Of a DNA stretch of 49,920 nt, positions 30,349 through 39,361 are shown in pieces. Under the pieces are notes generated by a model that worked only from the letters and a program-made list of their open reading frames with translations, ran no database searches and was not told the origin of the DNA. Positions within the stretch are counted from its first letter, which is position 1; the number at the start of each line of letters is the position of its first letter. Location of the stretch: positions 1 to 49,920 of the forward strand of contig CAYILR010000032.1 in NCBI GenBank assembly GCA_964364175.1, written 5' to 3'. Origin of the DNA: CAYILR01 sp964364175 (GTDB lineage: Bacteria; Bdellovibrionota; UBA1018). The position numbers and the translations under genes were made by a program.

Positions 30349-30807
30349 ATGTCAGTCAATAAAGTCATTTTGGTGGGGCGGTTAGGGCAAACTCCAGAGG
30401 TTCGTTATACTCCATCCGGTGCATCCGTGGCCAACTTCAGTGTGGCAACGAATGAATCTTGGATGGACAAAAACAACCAAAAACAAGAGCGCACAGAGTG
30501 GCATCGTGTGGTCGTCTGGGGGAAGCTCGCCGAATTATGTAAACAATATTTGAGTAAAGGCCGTCAGGTCTATGTCGAGGGCCGCATGCAAACGCGCCAA
30601 TGGCAGGACAAGGATGGGCAGACCAAGTATACGACGGAAGTGCAGGCACAGACCATTCAGTTTCTGGGAGGTGCTGCGGGTGCTTCAGCAGGTCAGGGAG
30701 CGGATGCCGGCTATGCCAATAGCCCTGGTCCAAGTTCTTCGGGACCGGGACCTTCTTCTATGCCGATGCCTGAACCTGCTTTTACTGAAGACGACATTCC
30801 CTTTTAG
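30349..30807 (+). CDS. ssb: single-stranded DNA-binding protein
   Basis: The 152-residue SSB protects ssDNA in replication and repair. The N-terminal OB-fold (1-108) begins MSVNKVILVGRLGQTPEVRY and includes TEWHRVVVWGKLAELCKQYL and the GRQVYVEGRMQTRQW strand. A Gly/Ser/Pro-rich linker leads to the acidic tip FTEDDIPF that recruits partner proteins. Length is normal for a bacterial SSB. The gene starts 61 nt after structured element D and 6 nt before the next gene. Confidence 0.95.
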   Translation: MSVNKVILVGRLGQTPEVRYTPSGASVANFSVATNESWMDKNNQKQERTEWHRVVVWGKLAELCKQYLSKGRQVYVEGRMQTRQWQDKDGQTKYTTEVQAQTIQFLGGAAGASAGQGADAGYANSPGPSSSGPGPSSMPMPEPAFTEDDIPF

Positions 30808-30813
30808 ACAAAA

Positions 30814-31521
30814 ATGCGATTCCTGATAGTAGTCCCTACTTATAACGAAATCGAGAACCTGCGTCCGTTGATTACAACGGTTTTGCAGAAGGTGCCCGCT
30901 CACGTTGAAATCCTGGTGGTCGACGATGGCTCTCCGGATGGAACGGGTCAGGAGGCAGATCGCCTGGCTTCCGAAAACCCTCGTGTGCACGTCATGCATC
31001 GCTCGGGCAAGCAAGGCCTGGGTACAGCCTACGTGGCTGGATTTCGCTGGGGGATGTCCAAAGGCTTTGATGCCCTGATCGAGATGGATGCAGATTTTTC
31101 ACATAACCCAGATTACCTACCCACGATGCTAGGGCTTTTGGAAAAATCGGACGTAGTGATTGGCTCTCGGTATGTGGCGGGTGGAGGCACTCTGAATTGG
31201 GGTGTGGGGCGTAAGATTCTGAGTCGTGGAGGCAGTATTTATTCCCGGATGATTCTGGGCTCTCCGATCCGAGACTTCACGGGTGGGTTCAATGGCTGGC
31301 GCCGTCCTGTACTAGAGGCAGTCTCCCTTGAGACATTGCGATCAGACGGCTACTCTTTCCAGATCGAGCTTAAATACCGTGCATTTAAAAAAGGGTTTCA
31401 TATTCAAGAGTTTCCGATTATTTTTGAAGATAGGAAAGTGGGCTACTCAAAAATGAACTCTCGGATCGTGATCGAGGCTTTGCTGCGAGTTTGGAACTTC
31501 CGCCTGGGAGGGCAAGTTTGA
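30814..31521 (+). CDS. polyprenol-phosphate glycosyltransferase (GT2, DPM1-like)
   Basis: The 235-residue GT-A enzyme resembles dolichol/polyprenol-phosphate mannosyl or glucosyltransferases. Motifs are PTYNEIENL (9-17), VVDDGSPDGTG with the first Asp pair, EMDADFSHNP with the DxD metal site, GSRYVAGGG and RDFTGGFNGWRR. No C-terminal membrane segments, so it is the DPM1-only type. It starts 6 nt after ssb and overlaps the next gene by TTGA. Sugar specificity is not evident; it might feed protein or lipid glycosylation in the envelope. Confidence 0.85.
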   Translation: MRFLIVVPTYNEIENLRPLITTVLQKVPAHVEILVVDDGSPDGTGQEADRLASENPRVHVMHRSGKQGLGTAYVAGFRWGMSKGFDALIEMDADFSHNPDYLPTMLGLLEKSDVVIGSRYVAGGGTLNWGVGRKILSRGGSIYSRMILGSPIRDFTGGFNGWRRPVLEAVSLETLRSDGYSFQIELKYRAFKKGFHIQEFPIIFEDRKVGYSKMNSRIVIEALLRVWNFRLGGQV

Positions 31522-32384
31522 TACTCCTTCTTTTGACGGTGCTGACTGCGGTTGCGGCGCCGACTGCTCCGAAGCCTACGACAGCAGTTCTTGTCGATAA
31601 AAAGACGCACCAGCTCTATGTGACAGAATACCAAGATGGTGGTTACAAAACCCTCAAAACCTATCATGTGACGCTCGGAAAAGTGAAAGGCGACAAGGAA
31701 ACCGAGGGGGATCTGAAAACCCCGGAGGGGATTTACACCTTCGATGCGAAACTCACTCCACCGACATTGAAAGCCAAGTTTGGAATGATGGCATTTCATG
31801 TTGCGTTCCCCAATACCTACGACGTGATGGCCGGTCGAACAGGCTCGCACATCATGCTGCACGCAACGAACGAGCCGGATCGTCTGAAACAGGACTATGA
31901 CAGTGAAGGCTGCGTTGTGGTGAAGAACGAAGAAATTCAAGAAATCGCCCCGTTTTTGAAATTGGGTTTGACCCCGATTTTGATTTTTGAAGAACTGACA
32001 CCGGAATTCATGAAGCCGGGCTCCAGCGAATACCTGAAATCCTTCTTTGAAAAATGGGTCAAGGCCTGGGAAGGCAAAGACATCGAGAATTACATCAATG
32101 GCTACCATTCGGACTTTTCTGCCAACCGCAAAAACAAAGAACAATGGCGTGCCTACAAAACTTCTCTCACAAAACGCTATCAAACCATTGTCGTTAATCC
32201 AGAAGATGTGAAGTACTACCGCCACCCCAAGTATTCGATGATCACTTTCACGCAAAATTATCGATCGACTTTGAAGGGTGGGGGCATGGGGCACCGATCG
32301 CGAGGCACTAAAATTTTATTTGTCGCTGAGGAAGCCGGGCAACCCAAGATCGTTGCTGAGACTTACACGACCCTGATGTGGTGA
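31518..32384 (+). CDS. Csd6-like L,D-carboxypeptidase/transpeptidase with NTF2-like domain
   Basis: Periplasmic peptidoglycan enzyme of the YkuD fold, with an NTF2-like C-terminal domain as in the cell-shape protein Csd6 of Helicobacter pylori. The signal-like N terminus (MILLLLTVLTAVAAP) is followed by the catalytic domain, with H115 in IMLHATNEP and Cys132 in YDSEGCVVV. The Csd6-type S-x-G-C arrangement replaces SHGC of common L,D-transpeptidases. Residues about 170-288 (FFEKWVKAWEGKDIENYI to TYTTLMW) form the NTF2-like domain. The TTG at 31518 has GGAGGG 6 nt upstream and makes TTGA with the preceding stop. It probably trims tetrapeptides and shapes the cell. Confidence 0.8.
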   Translation: MILLLLTVLTAVAAPTAPKPTTAVLVDKKTHQLYVTEYQDGGYKTLKTYHVTLGKVKGDKETEGDLKTPEGIYTFDAKLTPPTLKAKFGMMAFHVAFPNTYDVMAGRTGSHIMLHATNEPDRLKQDYDSEGCVVVKNEEIQEIAPFLKLGLTPILIFEELTPEFMKPGSSEYLKSFFEKWVKAWEGKDIENYINGYHSDFSANRKNKEQWRAYKTSLTKRYQTIVVNPEDVKYYRHPKYSMITFTQNYRSTLKGGGMGHRSRGTKILFVAEEAGQPKIVAETYTTLMW

Positions 32385-32392
32385 GGATGGGA

Positions 32393-33616
32393 ATGACTGA
32401 AAAAGTCGATACCCTCGTGATCGGGGCAGGATTGATTGGCAGCAGCGTGACGATGCATCTTGTGGCTCTCAGTTCGAAGGGCAGCTCGTCTGTGCTTTGT
32501 GTGGATGCCGATTTAGACGGTGTCTACAGCAGCTCAGAATTGAATGCGGGCGGAGTGCGTGCAACTTTTTTGCAACCCTGCAATATTCGATCTTCACGCG
32601 CCTCCATTGAATATTATAGCCAAATTGCGAATCAAATCGGTTATCGCCCCTGTGGATACCTTTGGCTGCATGGAGAAGAAACATGGGATTCAGCGCAGAA
32701 ATTTGTGCAGTCCCAGGGCACTCAAGAATGGCCGCTCGAATTGATCTCACCAAAAAATCTGGCGAGTCGATGGCCGTTCTTGAATCGCTTGGACGGTGTG
32801 GAAGGCGCTGTGCTGGGAGTCCGAGACGGATTGATCAATCCCAACTTATTGAAATTGCACTATCGATCGGAAGCACGGAAAAATGGAGCGAAGTTTGAAG
32901 ATCGAGTCTGGGTTTCTCGGGTGGAATATTTTGGGGAAAAAATCCGTGTTCATGTTTTGAGATTTCCTGCTTTGGGTGACGAAACTAAAAAGCAGCTGTT
33001 CTTGGGGAAAATACCAGCTGGAGCAAAAGAAGAAATCATAGAATGTAGGAAAGTAGTGAATTGTGCAGGTCCATGGGCTGGAAATCTAGCGAAAATCTTG
33101 GGCTACGAAAGTCCCTGTGTTCCAGTGCGAAGGCAGATTTCTATTTTTGATGTCGCTGATTTGGATTTGTCTTCTTATGGAATGATTGTGGATACGTCAG
33201 GAGTGTATTTTCATCCTGAGGCAACCCATGGATTGTCTGGTTTTGCTGATCCCCAGGAACCAGAAAGTTTCAATTTTGAATACGATGGAGTGAGTTTTTT
33301 CGAAGAAAAAATTTGGCCCGCGCTTTATGAGCGGTCTACTTATTTTGAGCGTATGAAGCACGTCACGGGTTGGGCTGGATTGTATGAAGTGTCCCCCGAT
33401 GAAAGTGCAATCATTGGACAAGTCAAAACGAAACAGTCTGAGAATATTTTTGAGGTCCATTCATTTTCGGGTCATGGCGCAATGCATAGTTACGCTGCTG
33501 GACTGGCACTTGCGGAGCTCATAGTTTACGGGCAGTATCAAACTTTGAATCTCTCGGAGTTCGCAGCCGAGCGGTTTATAACAGGGAAGTTGTTGAGAGA
33601 ATCATGGGTTATTTAG
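32393..33616 (+). CDS. FAD-dependent amino-acid oxidase-like oxidoreductase (DAO family)
   Basis: The 407-residue protein has the N-terminal FAD motif VIGAGLIGSS, a later VVNCAGPWAGNLA, and a C-terminal SFSGHGAMHSYAAGLALAEL, which is the usual FAD-contact region in the DAO/glycine oxidase/sarcosine oxidase group. The middle SELNAGGVRATF is also family-like. The substrate is unknown; D-amino acids or N-methyl amino acids are possible. I chose the ATG at 32393, preceded by GAGGATGGGA; upstream GTGs overlap the Csd6-like stop. Tight packing with a peptidoglycan enzyme and a methyltransferase hints at a shared operon only. Confidence 0.8.
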   Translation: MTEKVDTLVIGAGLIGSSVTMHLVALSSKGSSSVLCVDADLDGVYSSSELNAGGVRATFLQPCNIRSSRASIEYYSQIANQIGYRPCGYLWLHGEETWDSAQKFVQSQGTQEWPLELISPKNLASRWPFLNRLDGVEGAVLGVRDGLINPNLLKLHYRSEARKNGAKFEDRVWVSRVEYFGEKIRVHVLRFPALGDETKKQLFLGKIPAGAKEEIIECRKVVNCAGPWAGNLAKILGYESPCVPVRRQISIFDVADLDLSSYGMIVDTSGVYFHPEATHGLSGFADPQEPESFNFEYDGVSFFEEKIWPALYERSTYFERMKHVTGWAGLYEVSPDESAIIGQVKTKQSENIFEVHSFSGHGAMHSYAAGLALAELIVYGQYQTLNLSEFAAERFITGKLLRESWVI

Positions 33617-33637
33617 TCTAGGGGTTTGATTCATTCT

Positions 33638-34318
33638 ATGCAAATTCACGAATACTCCAGGAAGTATGATGCTTTTGCTTTTGAAGAACAGAGATTGGAA
33701 ATTCCGTTTCGCAGGCGGTTTATTTTAAAAGCTGCAGGGAAAGGTCATCGAGTTTTGGATGTCGGCTGCAACAGCGGCAAGCTGGCGGCTTTGATTGCAG
33801 AGCAGAACAATGAAGTTTGGGGTTTGGAGATCAACACCTCTGCTGCAGAAAAAGCTGCAGAGCGTGGAGTTCGAGTCAAGGTGGCCAATGCAGAAGATGG
33901 GCTTCCTTTTGAAAGCGGATTTTTTGATGTAGTTCATGCGGGGAGCATGTTCGAGCACCTGTATGATACCGAGTTTTTTGCGGAAGAAATTCTTCGAGTT
34001 CTCAAGCCAGGTGGGAGCTTGATTTTGTCTTTTTCGAATCTCAACAGTCTCGATAATCGGATCCAGGTTTTGAAAGGTGGATATATTTCCGGTTTGGGTG
34101 CGTATCCGCACGACCAGCATGGAGATCGTCTCCGGGTTTTTAATCTCACTAAGCTTCGTGAACTCTTAGAGCGTGCGGGATTTGAGTGGGTAGAAGCTCG
34201 TGGTGTTCCTGAAGAGTCGAAGAAAAACCCATTTTTGAATACCGCGTTCTTGATGGCGGGAAAAATTCTCCCGCAGATCAACGAAGTCATTTTGGTGAAA
34301 GCCAGAAAATCAGAATAA
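33638..34318 (+). CDS. class I SAM-dependent methyltransferase
   Basis: The 226-residue protein has the Rossmann methyltransferase fold. Motif I VLDVGCNSGKLA (about 39-50), acidic residue motif II VWGLEIN, motif III AEDGLPFESGFFDVVHAGSMFEHL and LRVLKPGGSLILS. The N terminus (MQIHEYSRKYDAFAFEEQR) resembles the methionine biosynthesis MetW-like and ubiquinone-methylase-like groups, but the substrate cannot be told. A TTG at 33626 would add four residues; I preferred the ATG at 33638. It lies 21 nt after the oxidoreductase. Codons are typical of the neighbourhood. Confidence 0.8.
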   Translation: MQIHEYSRKYDAFAFEEQRLEIPFRRRFILKAAGKGHRVLDVGCNSGKLAALIAEQNNEVWGLEINTSAAEKAAERGVRVKVANAEDGLPFESGFFDVVHAGSMFEHLYDTEFFAEEILRVLKPGGSLILSFSNLNSLDNRIQVLKGGYISGLGAYPHDQHGDRLRVFNLTKLRELLERAGFEWVEARGVPEESKKNPFLNTAFLMAGKILPQINEVILVKARKSE

Positions 34319-34547
34319 CCCACGTGTTATTTTCTGTACGATTCCTGTCTTTTTTTCATGATGAATGAGTTTCGTTGAACGGCTAATGCCCTGTTCTTCC
34401 TGGAATTCAACCGCCGCCGTTGATTGGCACCTAACTTGCTTTACCTAACTCTATGACTGGAATCGAAGCTTATTGCATTATTTGGATTTTGTCCTGTGTG
34501 CTAGTTTTTGGAGTGACCTGAAATCATCCATAGTTCATTATTGAGAA

Positions 34548-35603
34548 ATGATGGAACTGATTTCGATGCCTCGAGAGCGATTCGCACGCGTGTGGGAAGT
34601 TCTCGAAAGTGGGCAGCGTGAAAAGGTGGCGCCCAGTTTTGTGGCGGCTGTCTATCAAGTTCAATCTCCCGGAAAAGCATGGGTCGCGTCACTCGGGTGC
34701 GAACCTGACACTGTTTTTGATCTGGCGTCTGTTACCAAGATCTACGCGACAGCAATGCTGGCGTCTGTCCTGGTGGAACGTCGATGGCTTCGTTGGGAGC
34801 AACCTCTTGCAGATTTTATTCCAGAGTTTTCCGATTCGGGGATCCTCATTCGACATCTGCTTTCTCACACAGCGGGATTTCCTGCTTGGTTGCCTCTTTG
34901 GGAAAAGCTGAAGGCCGACCCTAGCTTACAGATGAGAGATCTTGTCGTTAAAACCAAACCTGAAGTTCCACCTGGCACACGGGTTTTATATTCAGATATT
35001 GGATTTATATTGTTGAAGTATGCGCTGGAAGAGTGCGCGGGAGTGAGATTCGAAAACGCAGTTCAACGATGGTTGTGGAATCCGATGGGGCTGAAGAAAA
35101 GCTTCTACGTTCGCTTCGGGCGCGCTCTCCCCATCCCGGTGTCAAAAATCGCGGCAACTGAAATCGTCGATTGGAGGGGGGGATCGATTCAGGGTCAACC
35201 CCATGACGAGAACTGTTTTTTGATGGGAGGCGTTTCCGGGCACGCGGGGGTTTTTGCTCCTGCTGAAGACTTGATGATTTGGGCAGAGCACCTGCTTCGG
35301 AATCACTTTCCGGGTCGAGAAACTCTGCGCCAAGCCTGGACACGAGCGAGTCAACCGTCGGGATGTAGTCGAACTTTGGGTTGGGACACACCTTCGGGAG
35401 ACAGTCCTTCGATCGGACAGTATTTTTCTACACAGTCGGTAGGACATCTGGGTTTTACAGGCACGTCTTTTTGGCTGGACCCAGAAAATGGAATCGCAGT
35501 GGCGCTACTCACCAACCGAGTGAATCCCACGCGCGAAAACATAGCGATCCGCGCCTTTCGGCCTCGCTTTCATGACGCAGTCTGGTTAGAATTCAAGACA
35601 TGA
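34548..35603 (+). CDS. serine hydrolase of the beta-lactamase class C/PBP4*-like family
   Basis: The 351-residue protein has a penicillin-binding-type active site: SVTK (61-64, nucleophile Ser and Lys), the second motif YSD (148-150) in place of YxN, and HLGFTGTSFW, the usual HxG-like third motif, near residue 300. There is no convincing signal peptide, so it is probably cytoplasmic. It precedes mpl by 10 nt, which suggests work on muropeptides, for example as a D,D-peptidase or esterase in recycling. The TTGAGA upstream shows no strong Shine-Dalgarno. No single substrate can be assigned. Confidence 0.8.
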   Translation: MMELISMPRERFARVWEVLESGQREKVAPSFVAAVYQVQSPGKAWVASLGCEPDTVFDLASVTKIYATAMLASVLVERRWLRWEQPLADFIPEFSDSGILIRHLLSHTAGFPAWLPLWEKLKADPSLQMRDLVVKTKPEVPPGTRVLYSDIGFILLKYALEECAGVRFENAVQRWLWNPMGLKKSFYVRFGRALPIPVSKIAATEIVDWRGGSIQGQPHDENCFLMGGVSGHAGVFAPAEDLMIWAEHLLRNHFPGRETLRQAWTRASQPSGCSRTLGWDTPSGDSPSIGQYFSTQSVGHLGFTGTSFWLDPENGIAVALLTNRVNPTRENIAIRAFRPRFHDAVWLEFKT

Positions 35604-35613
35604 GGGAAGATCG

Positions 35614-37023
35614 ATGAGCATGGGTCTGCTGACCAATCTCAAACGAGTACATATCATCGGAGTGGCTGGGACTCTGATGGGGTCCTTTGCTGCATTCTTG
35701 AAGCGCGCGGGGATTGAAGTCAGCGGAAGTGATCAAAACGTTTATCCGCCGATGAGTGATGTCCTCAAAAATGCGGGCGTGAAGATTTTTGAGGGTTATC
35801 GGGCTGAGAATCTGTCCTCGATGGCGTCACCTCCGGATTTAGTTGTGATCGGGAATGTGATCAGTGCCGGAAATCCTGAGGCCAGATATGCCATTGATCA
35901 AAAATTATCCTACAGCTCTCTTCCCGAAGCCATGGAGCGCTTCATGTTGGCGGATACTCGCAATGTGGTGATTTCTGGGACGCACGGAAAAACCACGACC
36001 TCCAGTCTGATGGCTCATGTGCTGAAATCGTGTGGCAAGGATCCCTGCTACTTTATTGGCGGAGTTCCAGCTGATCTGCCGCATAGTTTTCATATTTCAG
36101 ATTTGGCTAAAGGTCGCCCCTTTGTGCTTGAGGGGGACGAGTACGATACAGCGTTTTGGGATAAAGTTCCTAAGTTCAATCATTATTTGCCGGACGATGT
36201 GATTCTGACTTCAATCGAGTTTGATCACGCGGACATCTACAAGGATCTGGATGCGGTGGTGAGTGCATTCCTAGGTTTGATGCAGCGAGTGCGCCCGGGT
36301 GGCCGAGTGATTGCCTGCGAGGATTACGAAAATGTCCGGCAGGTGGTGAAGAACGCGAATGTCCCAGTGATTTTCTATGGTGCGAAAGATTTGAAAAATC
36401 TGAAGTATACGGAGCAGGGGAGTGAGTTTCAGTTTGATGGCCAAACGATTCGTGTCCCGATGTCGGGGCAGTACAATGCCCTGAATGCACTGGCTGTTTG
36501 GATTGAAGCGCGAGAGTTGGGGTTGGATCCGCACTCTGTTTTGGGCCCGATCGCAAATTTTCAGGGTGTCAAACGCAGACAGGAGTTGCGTGGTGAAGCG
36601 CGCGGAGTCCAGGTCTACGACGATTTCGCCCACCACCCGACAGCAGTTCGAGAAACGCTCGTGGGATTCAGAAAGCGTTTTCCTCAAAAAAAGCTAACCG
36701 TGATTTTCGAGCCCCGAAGCGCAACCTCGCGGCGAAATTTTTTCCAAAAAGATTATGCCGATGCTTTTGCGGAGGCAGATCAAACCTGGATTGCGCCTCC
36801 TTATGACACCAGCAAGATTCCAGAGGGTCAACGGTTTTCGAGTGATCAACTCGTCGCGGACCTAAACGCCAGGGGAAAAAAAGCCTTTCTGATGCCCGAG
36901 GTTGACCAGGCAGTGCCCAAAATCGTGAGCCTGGCTCAATCGGGTGATTTGATCATCGTATTGTCCAATGGTGGTTTTGGAGGCTTGATTGGCAAACTTC
37001 TGGACGCGCTAAAAAGCCATTAA
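35614..37023 (+). CDS. mpl: UDP-N-acetylmuramate:tripeptide ligase Mpl (murein peptide ligase)
   Basis: Mpl attaches recycled L-Ala-D-Glu-meso-Dap tripeptide to UDP-MurNAc. In 469 residues: N-terminal nucleotide-sugar domain VHIIGVAGTLMGSFAAFL (12-29) with SGSDQNVYPPMS; the ATP-binding P-loop GTHGKTTTS (122-130); FVLEGDEYDTAFWDK (Mpl-specific, with a Glu/Asp pair); and the C-terminal YDDFAHHPTAV. Those last two motifs distinguish Mpl from MurC. GAGGGAAG precedes the ATG. It pairs with the upstream serine hydrolase in a likely peptidoglycan-recycling operon. Confidence 0.93.
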   Translation: MSMGLLTNLKRVHIIGVAGTLMGSFAAFLKRAGIEVSGSDQNVYPPMSDVLKNAGVKIFEGYRAENLSSMASPPDLVVIGNVISAGNPEARYAIDQKLSYSSLPEAMERFMLADTRNVVISGTHGKTTTSSLMAHVLKSCGKDPCYFIGGVPADLPHSFHISDLAKGRPFVLEGDEYDTAFWDKVPKFNHYLPDDVILTSIEFDHADIYKDLDAVVSAFLGLMQRVRPGGRVIACEDYENVRQVVKNANVPVIFYGAKDLKNLKYTEQGSEFQFDGQTIRVPMSGQYNALNALAVWIEARELGLDPHSVLGPIANFQGVKRRQELRGEARGVQVYDDFAHHPTAVRETLVGFRKRFPQKKLTVIFEPRSATSRRNFFQKDYADAFAEADQTWIAPPYDTSKIPEGQRFSSDQLVADLNARGKKAFLMPEVDQAVPKIVSLAQSGDLIIVLSNGGFGGLIGKLLDALKSH

Positions 37024-37117
37024 TATCAATAAATTAAGTGTAATAGTTAAACGTTCATCTACCTTTCAAGTTTAAGGTCAAAAAACCGATAGGTAACTGA
37101 GAGGGCGCATCGCATTT

Positions 37118-39187
37118 ATGTCTGAGCTACTCAAAAAATTTGGCCGCTACTTTTTGTTAGATCAGATTGCAGCGGGTGGAATGGCCGATATTTATCGGGC
37201 GCGAATGGCTGCGACTGACGGAGCTGGTCGATTTCTTGTGATCAAGCGAATTCAGGCGGGCTATGGTGCCAACAACGAATTCGTCTCCATGTTTAAATCC
37301 GAAATCAAAGTGACGATGGCGTTCAACCATCCCAATATCGTACAAGTCTACGATTGCGGTGATGAGAGTGGACAGCCCTACATCGCGATGGAAATCGTGG
37401 ACGGCAAGAATCTCCGTCAATTTTTGCAAAGATTCGCGGAGCTCAAACAACATTTTCCAGTGGAACTAGCTAGCTACATTATCGAGCAAGCAGCGAGTGC
37501 GTTGCATTACGCGCATTCTTTCAAAGATAAAATTTCGGGTGAGCCACTGAACATCGTTCATCGTGATATTAGTCCACAAAACATATTGATTGCCTACGAA
37601 GGCAGCGTCAAAGTCATTGATTTCGGGATTGCCAAGGCGGCCTCGAACGGAGAATCGACACGAGCGGGCGTGATCAAAGGCAAGCCCAGTTATCTGTCTC
37701 CTGAGCAAATTACGGGAGAGGAATTGGATGGGCGTTGCGACGTTTTTGCTCTGGGGATCGTGCTCTGGGAACTATTGACGGGCCGTAAACTCTTTGCTGG
37801 AGAAAATGACCTGGCTGTTTTGAAGTTGATTGAGAGCTGTCAGACTCATGTCAAACCTCCTTCTACGCTGAATCCCAAAGTTCCCAAAGATCTGGATTAC
37901 ATTGTTTTGAAGGCGCTCGCAAAACAGCGCGAAAAACGTTTTCAGAGTGGTGAAGAGCTGCAAAGAGCCTTGCATAAATTTTTGTACGCGTTCAGCCCGG
38001 ATTTCAATCCGAGCGACTTGTCCTATTACGCCAAAGATCTTTTCAAAAATGAAATTGTAGAAGACCGAAAAAAACTTCAACGCTTGAATGAGAAGGCAGA
38101 ACAGCTTTTGGCAAGCGGTGGAGGGGCTACGAGCGAAGTGCAGCAGGGTTCTCCTGCCGCAGAATATAGTCCAGTGCATAAACCGTCTGGTCCCGTAACA
38201 TTGGCGGCCCCCACTGAATCGGTCAAAGTCGAGTTTGAAAATTCTCCGGCACTCAAACAAACCAATGCGAGCCGAACACTTCCACGCCCAGGGCCGGCTG
38301 CTGTGGTTGGCGGTACACAAACGGGCGCTGTCACTCGGCCCGCGCAAAGCCAAGGTTCGATGCCTCGCCCATCAGTGGGCGCAGGGAGCGGGGGTGCAAC
38401 CCAGCAAACTCAAGCCCCGGCTCAACAGAAAAAAGGTTTGCCTCCTGCGCTAAAACCGATTTTGGGAGCAGCAGCCGCAGCTCTTTTCGTTGTTGTGATC
38501 GGTCCAGAGTTGGGGATTGATTTATTGGGAGGCGGTAGCAAGAAGGCTCCTGCTCAAAAAGCATCACAATCCAGATCTGCCCTGGAGCCTCCTGGCGCGC
38601 GAAACACAGCCTCAGTGGGTGGAGGAGCTGCTCCGGCTCAACAAGTTCAGCAGCAAGCAGCCGCAATCACTACCAATCCAGCCAATGCACCTGCGGATAA
38701 GGTATTTAATCTGATACTGCAAATTGAACCCGCTGTCGGGGATGATACCAAGGTTTTGATCAATGATGCGCCTGTGAAAGGCTCGCTTCAGGCTCAGGCG
38801 GTGCTCGGTGAGACGGTTCGTGTCATCGTGAATAGCCCTAAACATCGTACTTTCGAAGGGGAGTTCGCTGTGAGCGAAGCGGATTTGCAGCCAGGGACTC
38901 GGAATTACATCAAGAAGATTCAACTTTTCGAAGCCAAGTTTGGTTCGCTGTCGGTCAAAGTCAGAAACAATACGGCGGCTGATGTGAGCTTCTATTTGGA
39001 TGGGAAACTCTGGAGCCGAAGCGCTCCATTCGATAATGAGAAAATCCCCATCGGGACTTATTCAGTTCGTGTGTATAATAATGTTCTTCAGATGGGTAAA
39101 GTCATGGATGTCACGGTTAACGAGGGTGCTACGGTTAATTTGGATGAAGTGAAGCTCGAAATCATGCGCAATCCGGCTGGCGAATAG
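37118..39187 (+). CDS. membrane-bound Ser/Thr protein kinase (Hanks type) with periplasmic C-terminal domain
   Basis: The 689-residue protein has an N-terminal cytoplasmic kinase domain: Gly-loop AAGGMADIYRA (18-28), catalytic Lys in VIKR (43), HRDISPQNILI (148-158) and DFG (168-170), with GKPSYLSPEQITG in the activation segment. All catalytic residues are present. A low-complexity Pro/Ala/Gln region (330-445) leads to a transmembrane helix (about 446-468) and then a periplasmic beta-rich part (about 540-689) with a PEGA-like YSVRVYNNVLQMGKV segment. A sensor kinase role is inferred. GAGAGGG lies upstream of the ATG. Structured element C begins 16 nt after its stop. Confidence 0.88.
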   Translation: MSELLKKFGRYFLLDQIAAGGMADIYRARMAATDGAGRFLVIKRIQAGYGANNEFVSMFKSEIKVTMAFNHPNIVQVYDCGDESGQPYIAMEIVDGKNLRQFLQRFAELKQHFPVELASYIIEQAASALHYAHSFKDKISGEPLNIVHRDISPQNILIAYEGSVKVIDFGIAKAASNGESTRAGVIKGKPSYLSPEQITGEELDGRCDVFALGIVLWELLTGRKLFAGENDLAVLKLIESCQTHVKPPSTLNPKVPKDLDYIVLKALAKQREKRFQSGEELQRALHKFLYAFSPDFNPSDLSYYAKDLFKNEIVEDRKKLQRLNEKAEQLLASGGGATSEVQQGSPAAEYSPVHKPSGPVTLAAPTESVKVEFENSPALKQTNASRTLPRPGPAAVVGGTQTGAVTRPAQSQGSMPRPSVGAGSGGATQQTQAPAQQKKGLPPALKPILGAAAAALFVVVIGPELGIDLLGGGSKKAPAQKASQSRSALEPPGARNTASVGGGAAPAQQVQQQAAAITTNPANAPADKVFNLILQIEPAVGDDTKVLINDAPVKGSLQAQAVLGETVRVIVNSPKHRTFEGEFAVSEADLQPGTRNYIKKIQLFEAKFGSLSVKVRNNTAADVSFYLDGKLWSRSAPFDNEKIPIGTYSVRVYNNVLQMGKVMDVTVNEGATVNLDEVKLEIMRNPAGE

Positions 39188-39203
39188 ATTTGTTGCCAAC
39201 AAA

Positions 39204-39325
39204 AAATCCTTAAACGATAAATTTTTTCGAGTACGCCGCTCCGGTCATCGTGACCTAACGCTTGAGCCGCATCGTGCGGCCGCGTTAAGCGGGTACTCGA
39301 TAAAAATTTACCGTCTAAGGATTTA
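39204..39325 (+). repeat. structured three-way-junction repeat element, copy C
   Basis: The outer stem pairs 39204-39234 with 39293-39325 (with small bulges). Inside are hairpin GGTCA-TCG-TGACC (39243-39255), then TAACGC (39256-39261) with GCGTTA (39282-39287), enclosing TTGA and the hairpin GCCGCA-TCG-TGCGGC (39266-39280). Helix 2 is TAACGC/GCGTTA here, a third paired variant after TCACGC/GCGTGA (A, D) and TCTCGC/GCGAGA (B). It fills the gap between the kinase gene and the next. Confidence 0.88.
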
Positions 39326-39361
39326 ACTTAATGCTGAATCTATTCGCCAGCGCTGGGATTT

